Assembly: GCF_014898055.3 (NCBI RefSeq)
Contig: NW_023601104.1
Coordinates: forward strand, 46,001,199-46,065,198
Origin: Talpa occidentalis
Lineage: Eukaryota > Chordata > Mammalia > Eulipotyphla > Talpidae
Direction of reading: 5' to 3'
Length of the DNA: 64,000 nucleotides
The notes beneath the pieces were generated by a model, which was not told the DNA's origin, did no database searches, and worked only from the letters and a program-made list of their open reading frames with translations. Numbering within the stretch: the stretch's first letter is position 1; each line of letters opens with the position of its first letter. A program made the translations under genes and the position numbers. Shown piece by piece: positions 21,786-33,089 of this stretch.

Positions 21786-21984
21786 CACTAATGTATAGAT
21801 GATTGATATAAATTTTTTTGAGCAGACTTTGATTATCTATAAATCTTAAAATAATGGATCATATCAGTGAGAGAAGAGTTACTTGCTGCATTTACTCCTA
21901 TGTTTTAATATGAAGAGAATTATCAGAATTGTTTAAATAAAACCTTTACTTAGTTTGGGATGATAAAAAAGATAAGCTTATGTG

Positions 21985-22440
21985 GTAGAAAACACTTCTT
22001 TAGAGGAAGGAGTATGGGAAGAGCTTCTTCAAATAAGGGAAGACCTTTCTTGAAATGTAACATTTGGGCTGGGAACTGAATGTGAAGGAAAAGCTGACTA
22101 TCAAGAAGTCCAGGGGAAGAATGTTCCAGGCATAGGGAACTACAGGTGCAGAGGATATGACAGCAATGAGGCAGGTCCTGTCAGGGAAGAGAAACAGGTC
22201 TGTGAGCCTGAAGCCAAGAGTACTAGAGGGAAAGAGGAATAAAAAGGGAAGAGAGGCAGGCTGGAGATAGGCCATCTGCAGCTTTGAGGGACATGCAAAA
22301 TAAAGTCTGGATTCTATTTAAGGCAGTGGGAAGCTATCATATAACTGTAAGCAGGAGAGTGAGATGGCCTGAGTGTTTCACATTCTCAGACAAACACTGA
22401 GGTGTAGCTGAGATGTGTATGTACAGGATAAAGTCACTGC
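21985..22440 (-). mobile_element. L2 fragment
   Basis: A long inverted LINE-2 segment. On the + strand GGAAGACCTTTCTTGAAATG, AACATTTGGGCTGGGAACTG, GAAGAATGTTCCAGGCATAG, GGCAGGCTGGAGATAGGCCA and TCTGGATTCTATTTAAGGCA follow the consensus in order. It is non-functional; openings here are shadows. Confidence 0.85.
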
Positions 22441-22675
22441 CATTTCATGAAGACTATGAATCAGATCATAAAGAAAAAACTTTATCCTTCCACTGACTCT
22501 TATTTTTTGTGTCAATCATTTATAGTTCTGTACATTAAAATCTTTAAAAAAAATTCAACTATGTCTCCCGAATTTCTGTGAGTTCTTTGAGGAAACAGAT
22601 GATATCTTGAATTTTGTCATATGCTCCACTTTCTCTAATGATGCCTTTAAAATATCAGGTACTGAATAGCATTTT

Positions 22676-22905
22676 TTAATAAAATTTTATTGATTTACCA
22701 TTCAGTTATGGAACTCTATAATTTCAGGAATATATATATATATAAATTCACATCTCAGGTAATTATATATATAGGTAGATATAAAAATTCACATCTCAAC
22801 ATTTTCACATGCTTCATTCATGCACCAGCAAGCCCCAATGCCAGTACACTATCACATTGCCACCTCTATCTCCTCATCCCTCCACTCTCCCACTTCTCTT
22901 AATTT
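22676..22905 (-). mobile_element. Probable L1 3' end
   Basis: Starts with a T-rich run and GATTTACCATTCAGTTATGG ... TATAATTTCAGG, resembling the L1 3' terminal block also seen at 3745 and 48790. A (TA)n run and a repeated AAATTCACATCTCA follow. Confidence 0.5.
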
Positions 22906-24016
22906 TGGAGGATGTTCTTTGAAAAATTAGTAAGTTTTGTGTTCAAACCTCAAGTTTTAAAATCCATCTCCATTTCTCAAATAGACACTTAACACCTTTC
23001 CTATTTTTATCTGACCAAGTATTCACAGAAGAGATATTGACTCACATAGCTCAAAGAGCATGTGCAGCATCTGAAATTTTTTAATTTCTGTTTTAACTCC
23101 AACACTTTTTCCCCTCCCATATATCAGTCAGAGAAAGAGGAGAAAGAAAGGTCAGGTTGTCTTTGTGTTTGAGAGTAATCATGGTTTCCTTAATTGTCAG
23201 CCACTATTGACAAGATGTTGCTCTTTCAAACAGTGCAGCAAACCTTTATTCCTGGACAGTATTTTAGTGAAACTTGATATGATGTCAGAGCTTCATTGAA
23301 AACTTAAGGCAGAAAGGGCCCTTATTAAATCATCTGTGTCTATCAGTCCCTACAGAATATTGAAGGATGCCAGAGTGATTCCAGAATAGATCCAATTAGC
23401 CTGAACACTGTAAATGAAAATTGTTTCTTTCCTTCTCCATTTATCAAAGTTCTTGTATTCAGCAGTTGACCTTCCTGTTAAAGTGGTTCATGTTACTATG
23501 TAAATCAGTGTTCTCTATCACTTTAAATCCACTATTTTCTGATCATATCAGTGACAGAATAAAAAATAATTTCCCTCCAAGAAATATTATTTTATATATT
23601 TTATGCTAACATATTGCATCCATTGCTCTTCTTCCTGAAATTATCTACACTGCATATTCAGTTGCTACGCATCCTGATATTCTATTTTCTTTCTCTGTCT
23701 TCTTTGTTTACTGATTGGGTTATACAGCTGCACCTATTAGCATTCTGGGCCCAATTATGACTTTAATTTCATAATACTCTGTTGCTTTAGCAGGAAAATA
23801 AAATCACTGGCTTCGATATCACATTAGTACTTGTGTGGCATGCATCTTCCCAACAATTTCACATCTGCCATCTTTATAAATCCCAACATGGTCTTTATAC
23901 AGCATGAATTTTTTCCTCCTCAGCCCTGCTCCTCTCACCTATCACAGATGGATAACAAGAGGAATGAAAATTTTAGAAAATGAAGTCCTGAAAATAGTCC
24001 CACTCTAATAGTTACC
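22906..24016. other. Unique sequence
   Basis: No gene or named repeat is recognised. Small openings of about 62 codons only. Confidence 0.45.
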
Positions 24017-24123
24017 ATCCACTTGAGAGTGAAATCTGTGTGTCTGGAATATATACCCACCCCCTTTGCTTGTTCTTTCAACTCTATTCAAAACATACAT
24101 TTACATTTTCTTCCCATTTACTA
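24017..24123 (+). repeat. Direct duplication, copy 1
   Basis: About 105 bp beginning ATCCACTTGAGAG and running through CTGTGTGTCTGGAAT and CTATTCAAAACATACATT. It recurs 813 bp downstream at 24830-24928 with roughly 85% identity by eye. See that entry and the findings. Confidence 0.85.
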
Positions 24124-24139
24124 TATAGAATGGTTATTT

Positions 24140-24300
24140 ATAGAGTAGGAATCAGGAGGGTGAACTCTGGAATATGACACATCCAAGCCTGATCTCTGGT
24201 TCTGCTTATTTCATCTGGAACCTTGACAATGATTGAAGTTTAGCAAAATCAGTTTTTCTTATTTATGAAATGCCTGCTCACTGACTAACCGAACACTGAA
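24140..24300 (+). mobile_element. MIR
   Basis: MIR core in sense: GTGAACTCTGGAATATGACA, GATCTCTGGTTCTGCTTATT, then an eroded TTTTTCTTATTTATGAAATG corresponding to the conserved 3' core. Confidence 0.65.
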
Positions 24301-24349
24301 GTCTTTCCAAAGATGTGCAGTATCTCCCAGGCATCTGTTATCTGTTCAC

Positions 24350-24760
24350 CCCCTAGGTTCTCTCTCTCATTCTTCATGTTCCATGTTAGTTAAATTTTTG
24401 AAGAGTCTGGTACACACAATGTACCTGTATCCATTGATACATGCATCCATTACACCATCCATTTCCTCTGCCTGATTTCCTCATCTCTCTTCCTTTGTCT
24501 ATATCTTGCTCCTCTAAAGTCAGACATCACATGCATATAGACACCTTCCTTTTCTGATACCTGCCAACTCATCTCTTTGTAATTGCATTTATCATTTTAT
24601 TATAATTGCAAGTGCTTGAATTCCATGATTATCCATCTGTCAACCCCACCCCAAATGCAAACTTCTCAATATCAAAGGTCAAATTCTACTTATCTTTATA
24701 TACCTGGTGCCAAGTTTAGTGACTTCTGCTACTTTTGCTCACATTAGGGAATCAGTAGAA
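24350..24760 (+). mobile_element. L2 3' end, eroded
   Basis: In sense: TTGTAATTGCATTTATCATT, AAACTTCTCAATATCAAAGG, AATTCTACTTATCTTTATAT and ACCTGGTGCCAAGTTTAGTG follow the 3' end of LINE-2. The upstream limit is unclear. Confidence 0.55.
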
Positions 24761-24829
24761 CTCCTCCCACTATCGACATATTAACTTCATATCCTGTAGA
24801 GACATACCAAGCATTTAGGGTAAAGGAAA

Positions 24830-24928
24830 ATCCACTTGAGAGGGAAATCTGTGTGTCTGGAATGTACCCTCACCCCCTTTGCTTGCTCTTTCAAGTCTAT
24901 TCAAACATACATTCTCTTCTCATTTACC
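24830..24928 (+). repeat. Direct duplication, copy 2
   Basis: Second copy of the 24017-24123 sequence (ATCCACTTGAGAG..., CTGTGTGTCTGGAAT, TCAAACATACATT). Sequence on either side differs between copies, except that an L2-like 3' end follows both. It could be a local duplication or two L2 copies sharing a retained block. Confidence 0.85.
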
Positions 24929-24929
24929 A

Positions 24930-25138
24930 TCTCTGACTAGCTGCTTCCTGCTCTACACTTCTAAGATACTTTATGTCTCTGTTTCAGCTTTTACCATACT
25001 GCATCTGTGTATGACCGTCTCCCTCTCTGGAGTGTGTTTCCTAAGAACAGGAAGGGAATGTCTTTTTTATTTACCCCTTGAAACAGTTGCCACATGTGGC
25101 ACATCAGTGAATAAAAACTCAGTAAATATTGAATAAAT
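24930..25138 (+). mobile_element. L2 3' terminus
   Basis: Ends with the typical L2 terminus: AAGAACAGGAAGGGAATGTC, then CTCAGTAAATATTGAATAAA TGA. Upstream, TCTCTGACTAGCTGCTTCCT and TTTACCATACTGCATCTGTG fit an eroded L2 3' region. Confidence 0.75.
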
Positions 25139-25239
25139 GATCCAAGTCAGCCTAGTGTTTAGGAGCTGCCAGTCAATATTACCTGCTGGTCAGGAGGAAT
25201 AAGAGTATATTAAGATATATTATAAAAGGCAAAAAAAGA

Positions 25240-25352
25240 GGGCCTCCCCTGGTGGCGCACCTGTTGAGCGCTAGACTGCGGGGCTGCCCGCAGCCTCTGC
25301 AGTGCCGGTTCATTCCCAGGCCGCCAGCGAGGGTCCCACAAAAAAAAAAAAA
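25240..25352 (+). mobile_element. Half-length SINE ending in an internal A-run
   Basis: A normal A-type head (GGGCCTCCCCTGGTGGCGCA) and the first 100 bp of the body are present, through GCGAGGGTCCCACA, and then 13-14 A residues. The entire 3' half is absent. The flanks resemble each other (AAAGGCAAAAAAAGA before, AAAGGGCAAAAACAGA after). This fits insertion of a short, A-ended transcript, not later deletion. Confidence 0.9.
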
Positions 25353-25365
25353 GGGCAAAAACAGA

Positions 25366-26659
25366 CAAGCCTTTCACTATGAAGAGTATGGAGTATGTTT
25401 TCAGTGCCTTCTTAAATGTCAAAGGGTGCTTCAAGTTCATAATGTTCCTGATGATTTAAGGCAGAGAAAACTGGCATATCTTAGTTATGCCAGGACTCTT
25501 TTTTCCTAATTTGAATGTAAATATTTGTACATTAAAGAGACTCCACTGATCTGGATAAAAGACAATTTTCTGAATGTACTGGAGACTCCAACTGCTGGTG
25601 ATGTTTCTCTTATGACTGTGGTGCTTGCTTTCAGGATCTTCCTGTTCTCACTTATATTTTTTTTTAAAGTAGAATTCACCTGAAGCCAGTTTTCACACTG
25701 CAGAGCTAATTTCTATGCAAAAGTGAATGATGTCTCACATTAACTATTCCTCAGAGCATAAAGCTGACATTGAATGTATAATTTGAAACAGCTTAAGCAG
25801 TATTCACTAAAGGGTTGACACAGGAGCAAGGATCACAGGAAAATGTAGGTGAGAAGTGAACTGATAGGCTTTTCCCATCACCTTAGGATCATCATAGCCT
25901 CATTTATATTGCTTTTTACATGGGGTTCAATTTTCATTTTAAAAACTGGGTCAGATTCCTTAGGAAAATTGAACCTTTAAACAAAGAATAGGGCTATTTG
26001 AAGGTTCGTTAAATTTTCAAGGACACCAGCAATGTGAGGGGGCAAAAAAAAGCAATAATACAGTTTTCTAATTGTTATCTTTAATTATTTGAAATCCAAA
26101 TGAGAGTTTTTAATGACAAAGTTTTAAAACTCAAAATGACTACCTTGTGCTAGAATTAAAGTTTACATGTCTAATTCTTAAGTAAATATGTTAGTGAAGA
26201 GACATGTTTCAGTCATCAGTAATTGTAAATAAGCAGATTTGGAGGAAATTCCACATTTGATGGCATAAAAACTTAGATGCCCTCATTCCAGGATAATTTG
26301 GATTTTAGCTCCGGCAAAAGCATTACTTATTTAGAAAATAATTTGAGATGGTTGACCTTTTGCTAAACATAGTCACTGAAGAGGAGCGTGTGCATTTGGC
26401 TAATTTCACATGCGGTAAGTTATGTAAATGCAGAGTGGAATGCAAAAGAAACCATAAATACTTTTAAATTTATATGTAGCACAATATATACATATAGATT
26501 GTCCTTTGTATTTGAAGGTGATGCTGCCATTATTGTGTCTGCTATTTTTTGTGTGTTCAGATCTGGCTGTTTGATTGGCAATTCCTACTGTGTACAGACT
26601 GCATATGTGTCAACTAACAACTGCAGCCATTGCCTGGAGGGCTTGATTGCCGGGTTGTT
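25366..26659. other. Repeat-free block, candidate conserved non-coding DNA at 26290-26650
   Basis: No transposon is visible. Positions 26290-26650 contain TTTGATTGGCAATTCC, CTAACAACTGCAGCCATTGC and GGGCTTGATTGCCGGGTTG, with an opening of 94 codons (26388-26672) that matches no family I know. The block could be an enhancer-type conserved element. Conservation is not testable here. Confidence 0.35.
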
Positions 26660-26745
26660 CAATATTTATTAAGCACCCAAGAAGTGCTAGGTGCTGCACT
26701 GAATAGTGCTAGTGTAAAACTGCTGCTGTCCTCTAAAAATACTAT
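26660..26745 (-). mobile_element. L2 3' end fragment
   Basis: Inverted L2 terminus on the + strand: AATATTTATTAAGCACCCAA then GTGCTAGGTGCTGCACTG. Confidence 0.65.
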
Positions 26746-26991
26746 TTCAAGGTGACTAGTAGAATGCATGTGCTTTTTATTCTTCTTGACAGTCGACTGA
26801 AACTATGTAATTAGAAAAGGGAACTCCATTTACCAGATACTATTCTTCAGTTATGCATAAAGTAGGTAACTAATGTCTTTCCCATTCATTTTGAGTAGTG
26901 TATGCTTTCTGCAAGTATTCAAGTTAAAAGACCATGTTTGAATGAACTTATTATAATGGTCTACTAGATGTGAAAACCAAGAAAGGATGAG

Positions 26992-27042
26992 GTGAAAATG
27001 ACAGAATAAGATGTGAAAATGACAGAATAAGATGTGAAAACA
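26992..27042. repeat. 21-bp tandem repeat, 2.5 units
   Basis: The unit GTGAAAATGACAGAATAAGAT occurs twice exactly (26992-27012 and 27013-27033) and then in part (to 27042). The identity of the units implies a recent duplication. Confidence 0.92.
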
Positions 27043-27336
27043 ACTCTGGGTTAGGGAAACTTTGTTTAAAGATAATGGAAGGAATCCAGTACTCTTTTTT
27101 TTGGTCATAGTAAGCTTTTGGGTTATACTGAGTCACCCCATCTTTGGACACTGCTTACATTAAATTCTGATTTAATTGTTCCACATTTTAATCAAAGTAT
27201 TTATATTGATAATGACATTATTTAAGATCAGAATGGTAACCAGTAGCCTCAAATCACAATATTTGTTTTTTAGAGTTTGGGTACACTCTGTTAAATTTCT
27301 AAGGTATTTGACACCAATAGTTGTGTTTTCTTTTAG

Positions 27337-27410
27337 TGACAATAGAATCTTAAAGTAATCGAAATCAGTGAATTGACAATAGGATTTTAAAGTAATTGAA
27401 ACTGAAATGA
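27337..27410. repeat. 37-bp tandem duplication
   Basis: TGACAATAGAATCTTAAAGT... at 27337-27373 is followed directly by TGACAATAGGATTTTAAAGT... at 27374-27410. A few substitutions separate the two units. Confidence 0.85.
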
Positions 27411-28583
27411 ATAGGATAAAGGTTTAAGAAATCAGCTGAAATTTTATGCAGTGCTATTTACAGTTAGTGTTAACCCAAGCATATCATTGTTAAAAACAAT
27501 TAATTATTCCAAAGTATAAAGAAATCACTATTCTCTTAAATGTACTTCTTTAACATGAACCTGAGCTTTTATCCTCAACTGAGTTATTTATAAGTAAAAT
27601 AGCCAATTATTAGACTGTGAAACATGAAGGATTCTATGTATACTAAAAAAATATAATAATGTGTTGCATTTTCATTGCAATTGAAGAAAAGAGCATATTT
27701 AAGTTTAAAGTTTAGGAATTTTTGTTTTGATACTTTTCAAATGACAAAGATGTCATCTACATAATCACAATAACTCTTATTTTTACATTCAGACAATTTT
27801 AAGGCATTTAGTTCAAAATACCCTTAATAAGATCTGATAAAAAGAGTGCTAATGCAATGTCTTTTCTTTAGTCACAATTATAACAAAGTGAATGTTACAC
27901 AAAGAAGAGTTGGTCAGGACATGAGTAATAATGTAGTATTGACAGCCAAACTGCTCTCTCTTTTGATGATTTTAATTTTCTGGGATTTAAGTAGAGAAGT
28001 GTAAGAATGTCAACACCCACTTTGCTGCTACTCATCTAATAGCTTCTTATCTAATGGGATATGCATTAATTCTTTTAACTGACTTAAACATTATCCACAT
28101 TTTAGTATAATTTTATGGCCATAACTTATCTTGGAACTATGTGGGTAAAGTTAAGAAAAAGTCATCTGCAGATTTTCAGAAAATCCAGAAACCAATTAGC
28201 TTTGATACAGAAGTTGGAAAGTTCCAAAGATTAAATTGGAGAAAATGAGGGTAGCAGGTGGAAGAGAGAATGACCTGGGTAGGGTGTGGGGTGTGTGAAT
28301 TAACAGAAGGGCAGAAGATGGTATGGAGGAAGTAGTAAAAAGAAAAAAAAAACATTAAAAATCAGACTACTGAATGAAATAACTTAGAAAGTTTTATCTG
28401 CAGATGGTTATGGGTTCCAAGTCTATGTGAATAAACTATTGTTCTTGGGTACAACTACTTTTTGCATTTTGCCTCATTTGATGGTCACATTTATTTTCAG
28501 TCAACAGTTCTAACAACAGAACCAAGTCTTAGTTCAGAGGAATGGGGAATTTCCAAATTAGAACTCTATTAGTAGAAAATAGT
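27411..28583. other. Unique AT-rich sequence
   Basis: I see no gene or recognisable repeat. Confidence 0.45.
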
Positions 28584-28662
28584 CCTTTCTTTCTCTCTTT
28601 CTCTCTCGCTCTCTCTCGCTCTTTCTCACTCACACTCACACACACACACACACACACACACA
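28584..28662. repeat. Compound (CT)n / (CA)n microsatellite
   Basis: A C/T-rich segment with TCTCTCGC units (28584-28635) runs into 13 uninterrupted CA units (28637-28662). Two CG steps inside the CT part are unusual for this CpG-poor region. Confidence 0.93.
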
Positions 28663-28719
28663 GAGATTTGATTAAAATGCTGCACTTCTACTAAAATAAC
28701 CAAAGAGGTCATCAGTCTT

Positions 28720-28900
28720 AAGTCCAGTAATAATTCTAACACTCTTCTATTAAGACTATTTCTTGGGTATGACTCCCATTTTACAAGGAGGAACTAGATC
28801 ATATTGAGTAGGATGTTTTTCTAAGCTCCGTGGACAATAAAAGAAGAGACAGGGCTAGAACTCAGGAACTTAAGTCTTTCAATTATTAGTGCATTGATTT
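28720..28900 (+). mobile_element. MIR
   Basis: Sense MIR core: GACTCCCATTTTACAAGGAG, AGACAGGGCTAGAACTCAGG and AAGTCTTTCAATTATTAGTG follow the consensus in order. Confidence 0.7.
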
Positions 28901-29529
28901 ATTTGCTTTCATGCAGCCTTACTTTGAACTGAGTTCTTTAAAAACAGGAATGCTTGTCTGGAGGTGTGTATTGTTTGGTTTTCTCAAAAACTGAAACATA
29001 CTGAATTTAGGATTCAATAATTTTGTTTTGTACTTGCCTTGAATACAGAGAAGAAATTGAGAAGAAAAGAGCAGAGATACTGAAGCTTGAATCTCTACAG
29101 TGCCTTTAGAGTTGTTTAATGCACTTTAAAGTTATCATTCCTTTAATACTGTACTCACGAAAAAGCTGATGAAAAGTAGAGAAAAACATTTATTTAAATC
29201 ATCTCAAATAAACAGCTGTTAGCATTATGAAGATAAATTTTTAAAACTGTGATCCACAAAGCTGTGGGATTGTTGGAACCCTTTTAGGAGAAGCCAGGGT
29301 GAAACAAATTAAAGGTAGTGGGAGGCTGGACTCTGTACAGTCCTCAACTCCACAAGAGCAACCTGACTTTGATTGCTAAATATGCTGAGGCATATCTGGT
29401 CTTATCTTTTGAAGAAAGAGCAGCAGGACTAGATACAGACAAAATATTTAGATATTTTTTGCAAGTCTACATATCTGAAATGGAACCAATGCCTCAGACA
29501 GCTTATCTAGGACTTAATTAGAGTTATAA

Positions 29530-29690
29530 CTGTCATAGGTTATACTTTGCTGATAAGAAGACCTTGGCCCTGAAAAATAAAGTGCCTTTTCAAGAGTCTC
29601 ATAAAGTGTCAATGGCCCTACTGAATATAATTTTCAAGGCCAGGCATTTCTAGTTCAACATTTTATCCACTAGACAACACTACCTCTTTG
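29530..29690 (+). mobile_element. Probable MIR
   Basis: Eroded MIR 3' half: CCTTTTCAAGAGTCTCATAA and GGCCAGGCATTTCTAGTTC, ending CCACTAGACAACACTACCTC. Confidence 0.55.
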
Positions 29691-30999
29691 CTTTCACAGT
29701 TGTTTATATTTGGTTTAACAACAGTTTTCATTAATGCCTCCTAAATGATTGAAATATAGTTTTAAAAAACCTGAATTGTTACAACTGCATTGTTACCTTT
29801 GTCTTTATTAGTAAAACAATCTTTTTTTTTTCTTGTTTACTCTGGTAAGTGCTAATGTAAATAACAGCTTTTATTTAGTGTATTTTTGCTGACTGTTTTT
29901 ACACTTTTTTGCTACCTCTAGCCTAACCATATTTGTCTCATTCTTTTGCAAATCTTCTAATTCTAAATTAAATGAAGCTAGGATCTATTCTAAAAAGAAT
30001 GGTACAACAGTGTTCCTGTTTTTCAATTCTAATTAAAGCCTTCAACTCCCCTGCACTTACACTTTTGCAAATTCCATCGTTGCTGTACAAATGCTATTTC
30101 AGCTTACATGGGAGTAATTTTAATATCATTAAAGTGATCTAATATTTCAATTGTTTGCTGAGAAAGTAAGTGCATTCTTTTTAGACATTCCTCAGTTTAA
30201 CTTCTAGACAGCATTGAAGGAAAAAAGTCATCTTTATAATCTTATGGCTGATAAAATTTTTATTCTTGATATGATCATTTAAATATTTTTTTTTCCTTCA
30301 GCACTGCCTGATTGCTTGTTTAAAATTACAATTCTGGTGTTAATAAGCTGTGTTGTTGTAAGAAAAGCCACTTAATCTCCTCAAAGTCTTTGTTTCTCCA
30401 ATGGAAGTTTTATTAAAGAAATGCTCCCTGCCTCCCTTGCAGTATATATAGGGTTTACAGAGGAAGTGGACTTTACCAGCTTCCTCCATCTGGGTTACAG
30501 AGGGTGAGCCCACATTCCTTTTGAGTTAAAGCTTTCACTCCGGCCACGTGAATACTGGAGTGGAGGCACTAGTGCAGGTGTCTCAACCCACTCATTGATC
30601 CCAGAAAATCAAATATAAAACTGTGAATCACCAGTTTTGTAGCTTACAGCTTTGGGCATAAACTTTGGGCTCATATCTTGGAGCCAATGGCCACTTGTGG
30701 CAAAAAAAAATAAAATAAAAAACAAAAACAAAAACACTTTATATGCTCTATTGATAATAAGGTCTTCAAGCAGTTTCAGTTCTGATATAACTGAAAGGTA
30801 GATAAGTCAATTTCTAAATATTTGACCACCTCATTTTTTTGGAATAAAAATGAAGTTCCTAGATTAGATTATTAATCTGATGGGTTAGCTACAAAGAGCA
30901 AAGGTGAACTACAGTGAAAACGTAAAATGTGATTGTCTTCCTATTCCATCAGAAACCTATTATACAAACCATTTTAGGTCTGTTTTTTCCGTCTTTCAG
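29691..30999. other. Mostly unique sequence with a MIR-like patch
   Basis: Positions 30340-30470 resemble a MIR core (CACTTAATCTCCTCAAAGTC, TTTGTTTCTCC). Positions 30480-30690 are repeat-free and contain an E-box CACGTG at about 30545. No gene is seen. Confidence 0.4.
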
Positions 31000-31120
31000 T
31001 CGGCCGCAGGCCTACTACCTTGGCTCTTATACAGGGTATCTTTCACAGGATAGTGGTTTCTCTAACCTGAATCAATTTCATGAACACCCTGACCTTTTTC
31101 CATTGTACATTGGCTGCTAA
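31000..31120 (+). other. Exon-like opening after a splice-acceptor-like site
   Basis: A pyrimidine tract ending in AG (CTGTTTTTTCCGTCTTTCAG, up to about 30999) is followed by CGGCCG and a 39-codon opening ending in TAA at 31120. The residues (RPQAYYLGSYTGYL, then SQDSGFSNLNQF) look protein-like, but I recognise no family. There is no in-frame start, donor site or neighbouring exon to support it. It could equally be chance or part of an old LTR. Confidence 0.2.
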
Positions 31121-31822
31121 AAACAGGACAGCACCCCAACCCCATGAGAGCTTTATCGGCATTCCTCTTCATCTCCAGCCCCTGTCATTTATTCATTTAC
31201 TCATAAGAACAGATAAAAACAAGAGAAACAGATGTTGCTGAGCTCATCAAACTGTGCACTTTTCTTCAGCTGAATCTCACCTAGCTTCAAACAGGAACAT
31301 GATGTTCTTTCTGCTATGGATGTTCTTCTACTGCTAATTTCCAATTCCTTATAATTTTCCCAAGACTCAGTTTAACGATATCAAAAGTAAAAAATGCTTA
31401 CATGAAGGCAAGATCTTCCTTTAATGAATGAAAGAGCTCTTAGGAATTCTTATTACAATATAATCTTCTCCAGAAACAAAAACACTAATTGAAACAGAAT
31501 TGTATGGAAGGAACAAATCAGCAACTTTCAAACTTGTTTTTTTATGACTACAAGAAGTGTAACTTTATGGATACTATCGACCTTTATTTTTCTTTCCTGC
31601 ATGTCTGAGATCTTCCTGTTGTCATTTTGGTTTTCCTATTTGCAGAGTTGATAGCCAGATGCACTGTCTCCAAAAAATAGAAATTTTAGAGGAAGTCTCC
31701 TAGTATGTTCTTTCTTATCATCTACTGCATTGATATCACCAAAACTCAAATAAATTTTATAATCCTAAGGAATGATAGTAATGAATATTAAAAAGGCCTA
31801 TTTAGGAAATTATAATAATAGC

Positions 31823-31858
31823 AGAGAGAGAGAGTGTGTGTATGTATGTCTGTATGTC
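31823..31858. repeat. (AG)n(TG)n(TATG)n microsatellite
   Basis: About six AG units, then GTGTGTG and TATG/TCTG units. Confidence 0.85.
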
Positions 31859-32059
31859 TTTTTTTGAAGAGGAGGGAGGTATAAATTATAATTTCAGGGC
31901 TGTTGGGACACTGTTGAGAACTTTTACAAAAATGGATTTTTTTAAAATGGATTTTTATAAAAACAAGATTGGAAATCTTTTTGTGGATTTAGTAAAGACC
32001 AGTTGGGGAAGCCAACTGGAAGCCTAGTTAGTCAAGGAGATACAATGCATTTCAAATGT

Positions 32060-32230
32060 AATTTAATTTACTCTGTAGAACAACCCATAGAAGCAGATAT
32101 CACAAACCATACTTTAAATGTAAGAAAATTCAAAATAGTTAGACAACAAGTCCAAGGACATGCAGCTAATTAAAGGCAGAATCAGAATTTGAATTCATGT
32201 TCTTCTGTCACAATATTGACATCTTTACTT
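32060..32230 (+). mobile_element. MIR
   Basis: Sense MIR: AACCCATAGAAGCAGATATC, AGACAACAAGTCCAAGGACA, TGCAGCTAATTAAAGGCAGA and ATCAGAATTTGAATTCATGT follow the core and 3' region. Confidence 0.75.
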
Positions 32231-32399
32231 CAGAGTAATAGCCAGCATTTTCTGTCCTACACCCATATGTAAAATACTAAAAGATATACAGACGAGAAAG
32301 AAAAAAAGACACATAAGAAATAGGTTGACATAAATGTGAAGGGGGTGTGTCTAATTATTCTACACTACAGAAATAGTCGAGAGACACTTCTTTCAACCT

Positions 32400-32560
32400 C
32401 TTTTAAAGCAGCAAACATTATATACAAAGCACCCATTCTAGGTTGTCTGACTTATCTAAAATCATTGAAGTCAATTGTGGGGACAGAAATAGAACTCAGT
32501 TCTCTAAACTCTCAGTTTCTTGTTGAACCACCAGAGAACACTCCTTTCCTACTAGTTCAC
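32400..32560 (+). mobile_element. Probable MIR
   Basis: Eroded: TCTAAAATCATTGAAGTCAA, GGGGACAGAAATAGAACTCA and GTTCTCTAAACTCTCAGTTT fit the MIR 3' half. A 100-codon opening here is a by-product. Confidence 0.5.
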
Positions 32561-33089
32561 CTTTGTAAGTATTTTGCTAATGAAAAGTGCTATTATTACC
32601 TTGGAGCTTTAAAAAAATTAAGACAAAAACATTTCTAAAACAATTATAATTGATTATGTCATCCTTGCACTTTAAGCTGCTGAAGTTCACCAAATTATAG
32701 TGCACTAATAAATGAAGATAGTACTTCATTAAAGACTTTAGACATTTTCTGAAATGAATTAAAATTAACAAAAGGATCTAAGGGTGAAATGCAAATCTTC
32801 TGTAAATTTCTTTTCTACAAAACTGTTCAAAAGACTAAGTGATTAATGCAGCAGTAGATTAGTATGAATTTAAAACAACATGAGTTAACTTTGAAATCAA
32901 ATAAATGCAGTTTTCACTTTTTTTATGTCCAGACACTGTTAACTTATTACAACAACACAGAATTTAGCTGATAAATTTATGTCTGTGTACAAACACAGGA
33001 AAAAATACTCTTTAGCTCTGCTGAATCTACCCAATTCTTCATTGCATGGATTCCTTTTATTAGCTAAAATCTCTGGTCAAATAATAACA

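Noticed and set aside
31836..32027. 63-codon ORF starting MCMYVCMSF
   Set aside because: Its start is a translated TATG/TGTG microsatellite, and the rest has no family similarity.
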